Shown here one piece after another: positions 12,401 through 43,143 of a stretch of DNA of 64,000 nucleotides. Positions within the stretch are counted from its first letter, which is position 1; the number at the start of each line of letters is the position of its first letter. The notes beneath the pieces are model-generated. The model worked only from the letters and a program-made list of their open reading frames with translations, had not been told where the DNA came from and did no database searches. The position numbers were made by a program, and so were the translations under genes. Source of the DNA: Chondrilla cf. caribensis (Eukaryota; Porifera; Demospongiae; Chondrillida; Chondrillidae); the NCBI GenBank assembly GCA_964020155.1, contig OZ026560.1, positions 2,070,001 through 2,134,000 of the forward strand, written 5' to 3'.

Positions 12401-15400
12401 TATCTAGTATCTAAACTATTTCCCATGCACGTACCTTGTGGAAAGGTAGCAAAACTACACACCTACTGTGTGGACTTTTCATATGGAATAGGTTTACATA
12501 CTGTATATATGTATAAAGTTGCATAAAATACTCCATACGTGTGTCCTGACAGCTGTTCTATCATCTTGTTATGGAATGTATGGACAGACACAGCGTCATG
12601 ATTCTTACACATGGGAACAAAAACTGTTCGCTCACTATGTATGTGTGGTGAATCGCTCCATCCTCTACCCTCAATTGGCTTGTAATGGTCTGTTCATTAC
12701 ATAGGTCTGTTCTCTATTCATGCAATACTTTTCTGTTTGAACTGTCTTAACTGCCGAAATGTCTGTGACATGATAACCAGGAGATGTAAAGATTCTGTAT
12801 TGTCTCACTTCCAGTGTTCTGAATCCATATATGGATCAAGTGTACAGTATAAGCTGTAAACTACCTGTATTCGTTGATTTGTTGTTATTCTGTATGTCTT
12901 CACTAACGTCACAGGTGTCCTCTTGAATACCTTGAGACTAATCCGGTGTATCATGTATGGAAGAGAGTCCAAGATCATCTCAAAGATAAAGGTACGTACA
13001 TATGTATGTATGTAAACCTGTAGGATAGTAATGATCTGTTGCCAAATGTTTCAACTGATAAGGAATTTCCAATCAAAAATTGAAAAAAGTCCAAGTTGGA
13101 GAATTATGTCATGATTGTACGATTGTATGAATTGATGGGAACTGCAGTAACAATTACATAGTTACCTCAGACTACGTATGTGTATGTGTGAAGTGAACAG
13201 AGTTATGTACTGTGTGACCGCCTCAATGAGCATCATTAATTGAACAGTAGAGTGAGTGGGTGGATTAGTGATGTCACTGCATGACCTCAGCATAATAATA
13301 GTTAGGAACTGAACCATAAAATGAACACATCTCTTTCATCAAGACACTCAAGTTTCCCCCCTTATCAGTGTCGGCATCTTGGAACTGTCTTGTGAAGCTG
13401 TATTTCTACACACAGTGCAGCCCCTTAATCGGCTATTATTGGTTTTGGAAAATTGTGGTGAATCATCCAAATACAATACAAAATGTACACGTCACATGAA
13501 ATTGCATAATAATAACTTCAGGCACATACATACATAATGTAAAATTCAATTGAGGACAAGCGAGCCCTCTTTTGGGATCACATAAGGCCACTTCAAATTG
13601 AGAGTGAATTGTTGTTGGTTAATCATAAACATCATTAATCAAACAACGTCACATCAGTAGCTGTCATGACTATTTGCTATGTATTTTTATCATTTATGAC
13701 CTGATTGCATTTCTGATTGATTTTATGTTGTTGCATCACCGATACATCATCTGTTGATAGAGAAGCTTTATGCCGCGGTTGGGGCTTGAAACATCATAGA
13801 ATTGTTGTACGTATAATGGTGCTAATTTAAAACTTTTTTATGGCTATGCATGTTATTAGAGTCTCTTCATCTCAGCCAATACTATTTGTATTGTGTTCTT
13901 GTGGTCAGGTTATTCACATCCGTGGGGATTCTCAGGGTTCAAGGGTTGTCTAGGTGCTGAGTTCTTCAGGTATGGTGAGTTTGTTGACCCCACCCCAGAG
14001 GAGTGCCAGCACATGACGTTTGGAATGGGCGTGGCGGACATACAAAAGTTCACTCAGCCAGATTTTGTCACCAATGTCTTCCTAAAGCATTTATCAGCAT
14101 TGTCTGAAGGAGAGGGCCACTGTTCTTCATCAATGGTGAGCATGACTCTATTGACTGCATTATAATGTGTATACAGTGAAACCTGTCTGTTATGGACACT
14201 TTGGGATTTTGTGTGATTTTGACATTCATGTCCTTATTTCAGAGTTTCTTAATCTGAGGGTCACTTTATGCACTACAGTACTACACTAGGAGTCAGAATG
14301 GTGTCTTAATCATTAGTGTTGGGTAATATATCAATGTTTGTATTTATTTACGATATCTAAAAGATATTGAGAGATGCTAAACCTTATGATTAAGTCATTG
14401 TAGTGAAAGCTTTAAACAAGGGAACACCACGATATTTACAACTACATTATGTTATTATTAACACAATATAGCATCATACATATGTATGATAAACAAAAAA
14501 ATGGTTATAGAATAGTCACAAAAATTAAGACATGCTGACTGTGATATAATGATCATGATAGATTTAGGCATAGAGTTATTGCCTACCATCATTATTGGCG
14601 AGAGTAAATGAATCAAATCCGAGTGGTCTCCCTAGCTGAGATCTATATCCTCTGATCGCATTAATTGAAGATTTGAGGAGAGCAAAATTAATTTTGACGC
14701 GGATCCATGAAATTACTTGACTGTATGGCTCACTCCGCTTCACTGAAATCAAGTCTGCTAGATGTTTGTATGCCACTGATGTGAATTGGCTCATTCCTCC
14801 ACAGATCTAGAAAACAAGGGCAGTGAAGGAGCTCATTTCCACTTCCCTGATTCGTTCTTCATACTCCCTATGCTTTCCTCGCTCCTGTGACTGGTACACT
14901 GCTTCCAAGGAGGAGCTATGATAACTCTGGGCAGTTGGATTGCGTATCTTCACATCAAAGAATGGCCTTTGGCTACCATTGCCCCAAAAACCTTGCACGT
15001 ACGTAGATGTCTGATCTTGCGTGGTCGTCAGTAATTGCACTTACATAGGAAAACTTTTCACTGCTCAGGGGTTGCAGAAGCGGTTCAACAGTGCCTGCTT
15101 TATGGCCAGAGCATCGATTGAATCAAAAATCACCAGGTGGACATCGGAATAGTCCACATCTTCATTAATTAAAATTGCATCTTGGTGAGCTGGTTGACCA
15201 ACTGGATGTTTATCCTGCAGAATGTCTCTCACAGATTTTACACTGTCCCTCTCTTCAATCTGATCATTCAAGGACAAGACCCCCACATTGTTGACCTGTT
15301 TGTTCAACATCCGTATCGTGGCCTTCACTTTTCCACGGAACATGAGAACAGTGAAGACCTTGATGAATTTTTCACCACCTGCTTTCCGTCTCTCAGGTAG

Positions 15401-16430
15401 TTGCTGTTGGATGGTGTGTCCTTCTTGCAGGAGATCCATTATGTCTCCATTCTTCCATTTCTGCAATCTGCAATTAACAGCCTTGACATGATCAGCTGAT
15501 CTCGATCTGGGATGGGGTTTTTGTAAAATGAGGCTGGGCAGAATCAGGGCACATTCCAGGGCAATTCTCTCAAGGGGGAGCTTTCGCCATATATTTGAAA
15601 CATCTTTGCCAACTAACATATGAACACTCGTCCTTCTTTGCCACTTGGTATCATAAATTGGTTCTGTCTCCATTACACGACTTCTTTATAGGCTTCATCA
15701 ATGCTGGTGACAAATGACGCCGTATCTTTGACTTCCCCCCATTTGAAATCGATATTGGACATCTTTAAAAATCGTGGTAGTGGTTGTATGACTGGATTAC
15801 CCTCTGCGCCATTGATATGTTCTGTATCTTCGCTCCTATCAGGCTCACTATCTTCACACCATGATATTTAGTTATGTATATCGGGATATTGATAGGGACT
15901 ACAGTGAATACTTGTTAATCCGCCGCAATTTGTTTCCAAAGAATATGGTGGATTAACAAAATTGGTAGATTAACTGAATATTCATTGGTACTTGTACATT
16001 GTATTGGTACTGGGAAATTTTGGCAATTGAAGTGGTGGCAGATTAACAAGAATTTACTGTATTGTAGTTGAATGGATTGTGCCCAGCACTATTCAAAGAG
16101 ATTTCCTCAATTCATAGGTTTGTAATGGAGGTGTTCCACTGTATGTCCTCAGCACACTAAGAAACTACAGTAAAGTCAAAATATCACTTCTGTGTATATT
16201 GTACTCATCTTGTCCTGTATGTTTTCCTACTACATGCATAGGTGTCCAGTCGAGCAAGTGACCACGATTTGGTAGCTCTTAACAGTATGCTCAACAATAA
16301 GGACGATGTTGCAGGTGCCAAGCAATACTTGAAGTATTCAAATCCATTTGTACGACACATAGCAGAGCTCATTTCTCAAGGGAAGACAATACCAGCATTT
16401 TCCCCAGTCAAAACTAACGGGATCCTGTAA
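9102..16430 (+). CDS. CUB-like secreted protein, copy C
   Basis: Seven exons: 9102-9202, 10248-10373, 10847-11306, 11378-11445, 12915-12991, 13909-14135 and 16242-16430; 415 aa, frame intact. Signal peptide MARYTLILLSIIWFGFVVDG. The CUB-like domain (exon 3, residues about 76-229) is more canonical than in the other copies: QNYPNNIICTWNIP, DCSHDNLTIDLP, AVVCGSNKSQ, then KMYIKFQSDSDVYGKGFRL. Exon 6 has the family module FKGCLGAEFFRYG, with the second Cys of the others' FFRCDG replaced by Tyr. Intron positions and phases equal those of B, D and E although the sequence is far diverged, which shows common descent. Introns are larger; the last one carries a retroelement and a MITE. Predicted secreted; function unknown. 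Confidence 0.85.
9375..9426. repeat. (GT)26 microsatellite
   Basis: Uninterrupted GT dinucleotide tract in intron 1 of copy C. ORFs across it are low-complexity artefacts. Confidence 0.98.
14576..15790 (-). mobile_element. Retroelement relic lacking its reverse transcriptase core
   Basis: Minus strand, inside intron 6 of copy C (antisense to it). Frames at 15065-15673 (202 aa; ALECALILPSLILQKPHPRS, SVRDILQDKHPVGQP), 14807-15040 (YVQGFWGNGSQRPFFDVKI, YEERIREVEMSSFTALVF) and 14576-14794 (YSQVISWIRVKINFALLKSS) match, in order, the N-terminal and C-terminal parts of the same protein type as the relic at 7190-8058. The piece upstream (FKWGEVKDTASF, near 15730) belongs to it in another frame. Only about 25 bp separates the N- and C-terminal parts, so all reverse transcriptase motifs are absent. 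The FFDVKI segment resembles a PD-(D/E)XK-like strand; that is inference. Confidence 0.75.
15902..16059. mobile_element. 158-bp MITE with pogo-like ends
   Basis: The left end CAGTGAATACTTGTTAATC and the right end, read in reverse complement, CAGTAAATTCTTGTTAATC form an inverted repeat of about 25 bp. TA dinucleotides flank it at 15900-15901 and 16060-16061. CAGT ends with a TA target site fit the pogo/Tigger type. No coding capacity. Confidence 0.75.
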
Positions 16431-16930
16431 ATGTTGCAATATCGCTCAATTATCCTTGCTGTGTGTAAATTTCCCCCACACAACAGGTCTTCGTACACTT
16501 CATTCCATTTTATATATTACATATATGCCATGTTGATATCCATCATTATCTTTGTAAAGGTCTAATTGGCTATTAATTTTACGCATGTTATGGTGCAATG
16601 TATAATTCTTATTGGCAGTAATGGATAATCAGCTGCTGCTGAAGTAATTATATGCATGTGTGTCCACATCCATGGTGTGTGGACTGCAGGATATTAGAAT
16701 GCTAGCTCTTTGATCTAGCTACATAAAATGTCCATTTCCCGCATTCGATTAATGGTTGCATACATTGTCCACGGAGTACTGCTGGTGTGATTTTCCCTAT
16801 ACTCTCGTGTAGACAGACCCAACCATGCAGCAGCTGTTAGCGGCAGCCATTTAAAAACAATGCAGCCGGAGTAATTAAGGGTCTGGCCATCGTACCGCTA
16901 TCGATGTTGCATGCGATATGCAACGATAAA
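16431..16930. other. Intergenic region between copy C and the ABC transporter
   Basis: 500 bp holding the 3' flank of copy C and the promoter region of the ABC gene. The last 120 bp is richer in CG than the rest. No gene or repeat recognised. Confidence 0.5.
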
Positions 16931-34513
<17,583 letters not shown>

Positions 34514-36216
34514 ATTTGAACCAGCATGACATGAGAATTTAATTTGTATGTTTGATTTGTACTGTGCTTTTGCCATTTTTTATAATTAATTTTGTTCTAT
34601 ACTGTATTCTGAGAGTCAAAACTAGCTCGATACTATCTATTTATGTATGGTGTACTATTAGAGTATTATAATTAACAAATGTGATAGTAGTCATGCATGT
34701 ACACTTTTCCACTTTACGGGAAATGTTATAAAGAATTTGCATAATATTTTTCAGGTATAATTAACAATGTTTATATTATTAGGGATACATAGTATATAGT
34801 ATAGTATCCATCTTCACTAGAGCCTGTATAAGCCAGTACATTGGGTGTGGAGGTACATAGTTTCCACCTAATTCTCTAGTCTTGTAGTAATGGGTATATT
34901 CCATAGATCAACTGTTATTGTACAGTTCAATATCACTTATAAATTATGACCATTGCATTTGAGTTTATTGATATTGGTCAACATGCAGTTTGTAGATTGA
35001 TGGTTTATTATGAACTTTATTATACATGGTGCATGTTGTATATTATACATAATAATAGTATCATACAGTATGTCCAATTGAGGTTAAATTGGATACAGAA
35101 ATGGACAATGAGCTCAACACTGTCTAAACCCATTTGGATTCATTAGTTGGATCCATTGCACTTTACCTGCATGACATTGTGTATATACGTACACACTTGC
35201 AGCTGACTGTGCCTTGTACAGTTATGATCAAGCCATTGACTGAAGAGGGCAATGTGCACAATGTATACATGTGACGTCGACTGTAATGGGATATTGAATC
35301 AGTGTAATGTTACATTTTAATCACTTTCTATAGAAGGAGACCAGTATTAAAAACTCTTAGGCCGGACCATTGGTCCGGCATATGTTGTTATTATTAAAAT
35401 AATTTTTTGAGTGTTATAGAATCCCTTAAGATATCAGGAGCTAATTACGTATCACAGCTATGTACGTATGTACGTATGTAGCTGTAATCATGCATGCAGT
35501 TGTGGGTTCACGGGCTATGGTCGTCCTTAAAATTGAATGCCGAATGAGGACATGGGATGGCAAGTGCATTGTTGATGTACATATGACAATCCATGTCATA
35601 TTAACATCAGTGTGACAATAAACACGATCCTTATTGCAGAGTGCTTTAAGTATGAAATCACTGTAACAGTATCATCTATTGAGATAGTTCATATACAGCA
35701 GAAACATAATAAAGTCCTGTCACATAAAGAGTACAGTAACAAAATCTAATAAATTTGATCCATGCAGTGTTACTCTTGTACATACAGTACGTATACGCAT
35801 GTACGTATATAAAAATTAAAGTATCTATAGTAAAGCTATCTAGTCCCATATATGTAGCCAGATCTACAAGAGATGCATTATATCAGCACTAAACAAAAAT
35901 ATTATAAAATATAACTACATATTGTATAGGAGATACCAAATTGAAGTTATACCATATTCAATACATAGCATAAAATTTGAAGATTCGTGTTAGTGGACTG
36001 CACAAATGTTTTGAAGTTCTTTTGGATTTCCAATTGTAAGTGCCCAGAGCTGGTCAATATTCTTGGAATCAGCACCAGCTGCATGGTCCAAGAAGAGTTA
36101 AATTACACACATGTACAGTAGGCACAGGCACACGTGTATGTACAGATGCACACACACATATGCACATGTATAGATGGACGTAAATGTACACACAAGTATT
36201 TGCACGTTATGTAGTC
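34514..36216. other. Intergenic region between convergent ABC and DAP3 genes
   Basis: 1.7 kb, AT-rich. It holds a short perfect inverted repeat GCCGGACC-att-GGTCCGGC at about 35362-35380 and a TACGTATG repeat near 35460. No gene seen. The 3' UTRs of both neighbours must lie here. Confidence 0.55.
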
Positions 36217-39200
36217 TTATTCACACATTATCGTATACAATGGGAATGTATGAGGATTGTCACTAAATAATTCCAGAAAACGTTGCTGTGTTCCATACAT
36301 ATATATACCTTGAATGTACCATCCACTATTATATTGGTGTTTGACATAAGTGTTGAATTCCTCACAAGACAGGGGAGGAATCATCACATGATGAAAACCA
36401 CCACAATCTTCCATACCCTGCAGGATAGGGGATGAGGAAAATGGTCTTGTCACAACATCTACAACTTCACAAACCACAACACATACACAACAGTGCTTTG
36501 TGATCGAACGGGTTTGTGCACTTCATTTGACAGTTTTTGCGTAACATGTAACAGAGTAACATGAGGTATACACACATCATAGATTAGGTCTTGTGTAATA
36601 GTAAAGTTGCTGTATTTTAAAAAAAGGCCTCCCATGTCTCATTCGTCTCCTTCTAGCCTTTACTCAGAGGATTAGGCTTATTTTTACTGGAATTGAAGGA
36701 TATCAGGGATTAGAGAGCCTTGTCTTCACTAGTAAGGAGGGTGCACAGGTTGTAAAACCTGCTGAATTTTAGTCTTTTTATATGTTGTAGAGAAGTTACT
36801 GACAAGCTTTATTGCTATAGTCACTTCATATTTCCCAGCAGAGTTGCAAAGTAAGAGATTTCATGAGCACGAAGTGAGTGGCAATACAAATGAAATGAAA
36901 ATACCATTAATTACAATGAAATATCTGTCAATTCGATTAGAACATCCATCAAATCAATGAAACAAGCCTTTAACCAACCGATGATACTGTATTATAGCCA
37001 CCCACCTTCAATCCAAGCAACACTTGTGGTTCTGTGCTCTGGACATGATGCCGTCTCATCCTTGTACGTGACAGAGCTGCCACCACAGCTACTGGTGACT
37101 AACATGTGCATATACAAAACAGAGCGGATGGATTCATAATATATATAGTATGACACAGTGTCAGATTACGTATCTGTAAGTATTTTGCATTGTATGTACA
37201 TAATATAATGCTATGCTGTTGTGTGTTGTTACATTGACATGATATTGTATATGTTGTTATGACATTACCAATGTATGTTGTTGTGTGTTGTTATGTTATA
37301 TGAGTTACTGAAACATGTGTTTGACATTTTGACCAACATTAACGCACGTTGTGACTGTACATCATCTTTGTGTGCTGAACAAGACTGAGGTTATCCGGCT
37401 CAATCTACAAAAGATAAATGCAGAAACTGTGGATTAAATGTATCAAACCACAATTTTCCAGCACAAACATGGCCTCGTTGAGGTCCTCATCCGTCCCACT
37501 CACCCATTGTTTGGCCATTGATTTCAGCATTGTAGGATTATATGCAGCATTAAATTCATCAATTGCCAAAATGACATTCTCTCTATGCAGTCCAAGAGTT
37601 AAACCAACATACATACCATTTGTATTTTTCAACACATTAAATTTCATTAAAGTGCACACATAGAGGTGGTGGTGAGAGGGTTAGGACAACCCTGTATCAT
37701 ATTGCAGGTGACAGTATTAACAAGAAAGAGATTCACTGTAGTCCATGTGTATGTGTATGCGTATATACTGTAGTCCATGTGTATGAGTATAAGGACCACA
37801 CGATACATGTAACTCAATACCACACGCTGTACATTAAAGACTTACTACAACTTACATTTTTGCAGCTTCTACAAGTTCTTCAATGGCACCTCTAACAATC
37901 TCAGTGGCAATGAGAGGTTTAACAAGACCCTATAGAGATACAGGCAAATGATAATGAACAAGCATACAAAACATGGCTGGTATTTGAAGTACACAAGCAC
38001 AGTAAAGCTACATAGTCTGACGTCTGTTACTGTGTGGATCTCACAGCATCAACAACACTGAGCAAGCTGTCCCCTCTCTTGGAGCTGTCTCTTTTGGACC
38101 ACTGATAATCTTTTGTTAACATCAGCTACAGGGAAGGTGCAATAATTTGGATATATTATTACACATACGTACATATGCACGTATGTATAATGTTAAGTAA
38201 CTGCATGTCAGCATGCAAAGGAACAAGGTAGTAGAAATCACCCAACAGCATGAGACTATGTAAGTCTTTTCCACGCATCACTGAATCCTGGACTTACCCT
38301 CTTAAGGTTTTCAGAATTCAATGTTTTAAGATTCTTCAACCATTGTATAGCCTCACTCGGCTGATCGTATAAGTTTTCATGCATTATTGAAGGGCGTATA
38401 TCTCTAGGAGAATATGTCCATGAGGAAACTAGACAAGATAAAACAATGCAATTACTTTAGGGTAGCAATATGTGCACATACACTACAAGGTTTCTGAGGG
38501 CCTCTGATATACCATGTACATTTGGTATGGATGTGAACTTGGGAGTTGTGTTTGTGGAAGTGGTCTCACACATCAGGGACTGGGGCTGTCTAGGTTATAA
38601 GACGTAAGTTGGATTAATCCCTCAAGGTAGCCTTCTACTATCAAGGACTTTGAATCATGTTTGGTGTAATAAAATTTCTGTGGCTGAAGAATTCCACTAA
38701 ACGTACCCATGAGATGTCACCTAACCAAACAACCCCCACTCCAACAATTATGTACTTTGTCGACATAGGGTTTACATCTATCATCCATGCTGTGCATGTG
38801 ACATGCTGACATATCAATACATCGTGGCAGCACTAGTTCACATATCCATGCAGGAGTGCACACAAAAACAAACTGGGATTCTCGCGAAGACTCACCACTG
38901 GGTACATGCACACAAATCCAATTGTTTTGAGCACAAAACCACACTATTTGTGATAGAGCAATTGTTTTCCCATTCCCATCAGCACCATCTATACAATTGG
39001 TTGTCAAGGTAACATACTATGTACAAATCACATGACATGCAAACCAAACAGCCTGTCCAGAGGTCAGTTCAGGGTAGGAATTTACAGAATCATTTCAAAT
39101 TACAATTTTTAGCATTCAAGGTCCAGAACAGATCTACATAGACACATATACACAACACATGTCGCAGAACATGAAACTGAAGGCTTTGAAACTTGCCAAT

Positions 39201-40341
39201 GACAGTTGATTCATGGTAGATATCAATGTGGGGACCACTGGCGTATTACTGGATCTAAGATAAATCTCCAATTTAAAGGATACATAAAATGAACTTTTTT
39301 TCTCTCTTGTTCTCTGCTGAAGTCAAGCGTTGAAATACAGCAAAGGCCTCCTTTCTTACAACCCAACTTCCACAACCCATTGTGTCAATCTAAGGAGTAC
39401 ACAATAGAAGGGAATCCATGCTGATCTTGATATTACCACGTATGTACGTACTAACCAGTCCAGAAGAATGTCTTTGAACTAACCTCCTTAGTAAAGTGTT
39501 TTGGTAAACTTCCAGGAGCAAGGCACCGAAGATCCTCTTTGGGAACAGTAATGGTCTTGGAAGCATAATCCTATGTGTATGAACAAAGTCATAAATAATG
39601 GACACAAGGGTTATTTTATATAACTCAATTTACTTCAACTTTAAGGCAATGATCAAAAAATTGAAAGGAATACAGTACATTCTGGTCAATCCACCACTTC
39701 ATCAACCACAATTTCCCAGTACTAATATACACTACACAAATAGTAATAAATATCCCATTAACCCTCCAAACTCATAATGCACCATATTTTTTGAAAATTG
39801 CTTGTAGATTAGCGAGTATCCACTGTACATAATACTCCAACAGAGCCTCCGGCCATCCTTCCAGAGGAGGTTTATAAAAAGGAATGTACACCCACAACAG
39901 ACTTATGATTACAGATGTGAGGCAATTACATTGTGTTTATTGTAGGCGTTGAATCACGGAGTAAATGTACAAATGGTATGCATCTACATGCGTACTTACA
40001 TAGTACTAGTGTGCAAAAATCACTAACAGGTTGTAACATAGGTCCTTTATATCTGTCGGCAGTTGGAATCCATACTTATAATGAAAAATCATGATTTCAG
40101 TTAGCTAGCATTATACTGATCAACCGAGACACACAAAATGAGAACCAAAATGGCCAAAGAAAATACATCAGAATTACACTGAAATACCTTAGATTACCTA
40201 TAAAATGATCACAACAGGTTATTTATAGGCGAATTTCATATGATTTACCTGAGAGGGAGTTGTACAAAACACTCTCGATAGTCTACATCTGCCTCCAATA
40301 GAATGCCTTGCAAACCAGCTGACATAAAATCCTCGCGCCAT
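36217..40341 (-). CDS. DAP3: Mitochondrial small ribosomal subunit protein mS29 (DAP3)
   Basis: GTP-binding protein of the mitochondrial ribosome small subunit. Ten exons: 40249-40341, 39484-39570, 39284-39389, 38896-38988, 38298-38428, 38045-38125, 37856-37929, 37465-37582, 37006-37098 and 36217-36417; 358 aa, frame intact. The N-terminus (MARGFYVSWFARHSIGGRCR) is Arg-rich and lacks acids, as expected of a mitochondrial targeting peptide. P-loop YGADGNGKT at about residues 95-104, followed by WFCAQNNWICVHVPS as in the family; DQPSEAIQWLKN and YQWSKRDSSKRG next; ENVILAIDEFNAAY is the Walker B strand; VVAALSRTR and the C-terminal EEFNTYVKHQYNSGWY complete it. Shorter than the human protein. 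The donor after 37465 (gtgctg) is weak. Shares a promoter with the gene at 40466. Confidence 0.9.
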
Positions 40342-40465
40342 TTTGGCTTACGATCGATGACGTCAGAATTCACGGTTTCCATAGAAACAGTCCGCCGACT
40401 CAGACGTAGAACCCCACCCATCACTGGAACCAGTTCTTTTACAGAAGAATTTCGTGCTCGAGGAG
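40342..40465. promoter_or_regulatory. Shared divergent promoter of DAP3 and the SHIPPO-repeat gene
   Basis: Only 124 bp separate the two start codons. The interval has more CG dinucleotides than its surroundings and no TATA box, and includes TGACGTCA (about 40358-40365), a perfect CRE/ATF-type palindrome. Usage is inference. Confidence 0.7.
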
Positions 40466-41731
40466 ATGGCGACGGCGAATGGAACGGAAACGCAACGACC
40501 GCGAATTGCAGCCATGGAGAGAGGTATTTTATAAGTATAAACTTGGGTTTTTAGGCTGTATTGTTACTTGCATGTAATGCAATGGAATAGGTCCAGGGCC
40601 AGCGAGATACCATCTTCCCTCGATGACTGGATCTGAAGGACATGATGTCACAAGAAAAAGTTGGCCGACCTATTCGTTCGGTCGTAGGATAGGAACCTGT
40701 AAGTTGCACACCTCAAAATCTTAAAGTGTCTTACATTAGATAATACACTTGTAGTTTCCAGTATGATGTAAGTTTTGTGGTAGAATAGGTTAACTCCTGT
40801 AGCCGCCCTAGCTATATCTGAGTATGTTCAAAGTGCATGTCAATGAATACTGTGACTCAAATGCCTAATCTTGTTTGATTGTATTTGTTCCCATGGGTGT
40901 GGAACTGCAGCACTGATGACCAACCAGGCAGCCAGTAGCTAGATGATTGATTAATTGCCACATCAGGGGATCCTCAGGGATACATAGGATCTGTGTTCCT
41001 GTAAACATCCTCAATGTTGCCACCAATCAGAACACACGATATGCATCTGCACACATGTTTATTGTGTTTCCATTGCTTCGATGTTCTTTTCAAAGGGTTT
41101 GGGAAGTCTGACACTCCTGGTCCATGTCACTTCATCGATCCAACAGTAACTCGTAAGGGAAAAGATGGAACACCATCATATTCACTGTATGGACGTCATA
41201 AGGATCTCAGTGAGTGGGAATTTGTAATTTCATCTCCTCTTATCTTAACATTACACATTGTCGAGTAGAGGAGATATACTATGCTGTGGTACAGCTTGGT
41301 CAGTAAGTACCTTGAAGGGTGTACCAAATCTGTACTTCTTATCAGCTTCTTACTATCAGTACTGGTTAACATGGTCTACATGAGCTAGGGACTGAGTGAA
41401 GTGTGTGTATCAACAAGAGTTTGTACCAACCAGGGTAACTACTGAGCAATTGCACTAAGTATGATTTGCTTCTTACTCTCTACCCAGATACCTTCAAGAC
41501 ACCAGCTCCAGGGACGTACCTTAACGAGAAAGGATTCCCTCAAGGAGAGAAGCACGCTCCAGCTTATTCAATGGGTTCAAGGACAAGATATAGGAAACGT
41601 ATGTCAACAATCAGTGCTTGGTAGAGGAGGTCTTCTTATATGTACCTAAATAGTGAAAAAATTACAAGCAGTAATTAAATTTAAATGTTACCTTATATAC
41701 AGTATATCTGAATACATACGCACATGTGACA

Positions 41732-41794
<63 letters not shown>

Positions 41795-43143
41795 ATGCAT
41801 GCATGTGTGGTTAAATTTCAGTCCAATATATTTTGATACGTGATTGGCAAGAACTATTGTGAAATTATGAATTCCCCCTTGAAATGTTCTCAGGAGACCC
41901 TCATTTCCAATTGTGGCTATGTTAACCTGAGCTTTCCTCATAAGATCTAATAAAAATGATGCTCTTTTGATGCTTACTTGTTCTCGACTACACCACTCGT
42001 CCATCCACCATACTGAAATATGTATGTCCATGCAGTTTTGTGTTCACATAACAGCGCAATACAGCATTATAATACATTGCTACTTGACGTGACTCCATTG
42101 CTCCCAGGTGACAGTGTACCTGCACCATCTGCCTACACCCTTCCGAGTATGATTGGCCCAAACATTCCCACCAGAGCATCCTCAGCAACCTTTGTGATGA
42201 CCGGAAGACCTAAGATTGGAGGGTTCTCTGACGACTACAAGAAGACTCCCGCACCCAACAATTACAGTGTGGTTGAGCCTGATGTGACACAGACCAAATC
42301 ACCCGTCTATTCAATGAGGAGCAGATCTTACATGCCGGGAGGTATGCTAGTATGTGTACGTATTGTGTGATGTAGTCTTGCTGGCATCTGATCCACCTGC
42401 TGTACAGTAATAACAGTTTGAGGGAGTAATTAATGGGTTTCTGAAGCATGGATCCTTTGGTTGCAAACAAATTGTCTACAAGTACTTCTATGGATTGTGA
42501 CAAGTATTACTCAATCGATTATACTGTTTATCTGTACAATAGTGTATTATTGTGTGTTGTGTATGGCAGTCTTAGTTAATAGTATTATGTGTACGTATGT
42601 TTTACCAGTCCTTTCACCCAAGGTTGCACCGATATGGTATCAGCCTATTGGCTTTCGGCTTATCAGCCTATAGTGTCATGTATCAGTATTGGCTGTATGG
42701 TTGCTGATACAGCCAATACCATATGAGTAGTATATGAATAGTGAACTTCACCTGCACATATTCAGTATATTTTCATGTGTTGGTCATTTTTCTTGAGTTT
42801 ACTACGTTATGAGAATGTCCTTAAATGTACAATGAGCCAATGATCACCCGTTTACAAAGGCACTGCCTCTGGCCCTGGGGCACTGTGTGCCCTCCAACCT
42901 CGTACAATATTAGAGTCAGTGCCCTAATAAAAATGTGGTAATTAGAGCTTATATGTAGATAGATTGGTGATGACGCTGTAATCCGTGTCTTTCCCTTTCT
43001 TTGTAGATTCCTCCAAGAAGCCGGGGCCAGGTGCTCACAGCCCAGAGAAGGTCACAATCCACATGAAATCTGCTCCAGCTCCTTCCATGGGCATCAGGCA
43101 CTCGGAATACATCTGCCCACTGATAATAGACCCTTCTGTGTAG
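40466..43143 (+). CDS. ODF3/CIMAP-like SHIPPO-repeat protein
   Basis: Protein of sperm-tail and ciliary microtubules, related to outer dense fibre protein 3. Six exons: 40466-40523, 40591-40698, 41096-41209, 41488-41598, 42108-42341 and 43007-43143; 253 aa, the usual length of ODF3. Repeats of the SHIPPO type are clear: [14 protein letters not shown] with [25 protein letters not shown] with [16 protein letters not shown] with [29 protein letters not shown] with YSMRSRS, and [11 protein letters not shown]. All introns are in phase 1 at repeat boundaries. Divergent from DAP3, convergent with the Rab gene. Likely expressed in ciliated or flagellated cells; which ODF3 paralogue it is cannot be told. 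Confidence 0.92.
41738..41792. repeat. (GT)n microsatellite
   Basis: About 27 GT units in intron 4 of the SHIPPO-repeat gene. Confidence 0.97.

Noticed and set aside
15065..15673. 202-aa ORF as a host gene
   Set aside because: Its motifs and order match the N-terminal part of a retroelement protein, and neighbouring frames continue the same element.
35362..35380. GCCGGACC inverted repeat as a transposon
   Set aside because: Only an 8-bp stem with a 3-bp loop; no target duplication or second copy is evident.
36217..36477. Intron after the WYIQ codons in the last DAP3 exon (gtatat donor)
   Set aside because: Read-through gives QQRFLELFSDNP, similar to the family's C-terminus; the spliced alternatives hit a stop at once.
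39205..39262. Possible extra DAP3 exon (after a tatcttag acceptor)
   Set aside because: Including it breaks the Y-G-A-D-G-N-G-K-T P-loop; direct joining of 39284 to 38988 gives the family sequence.
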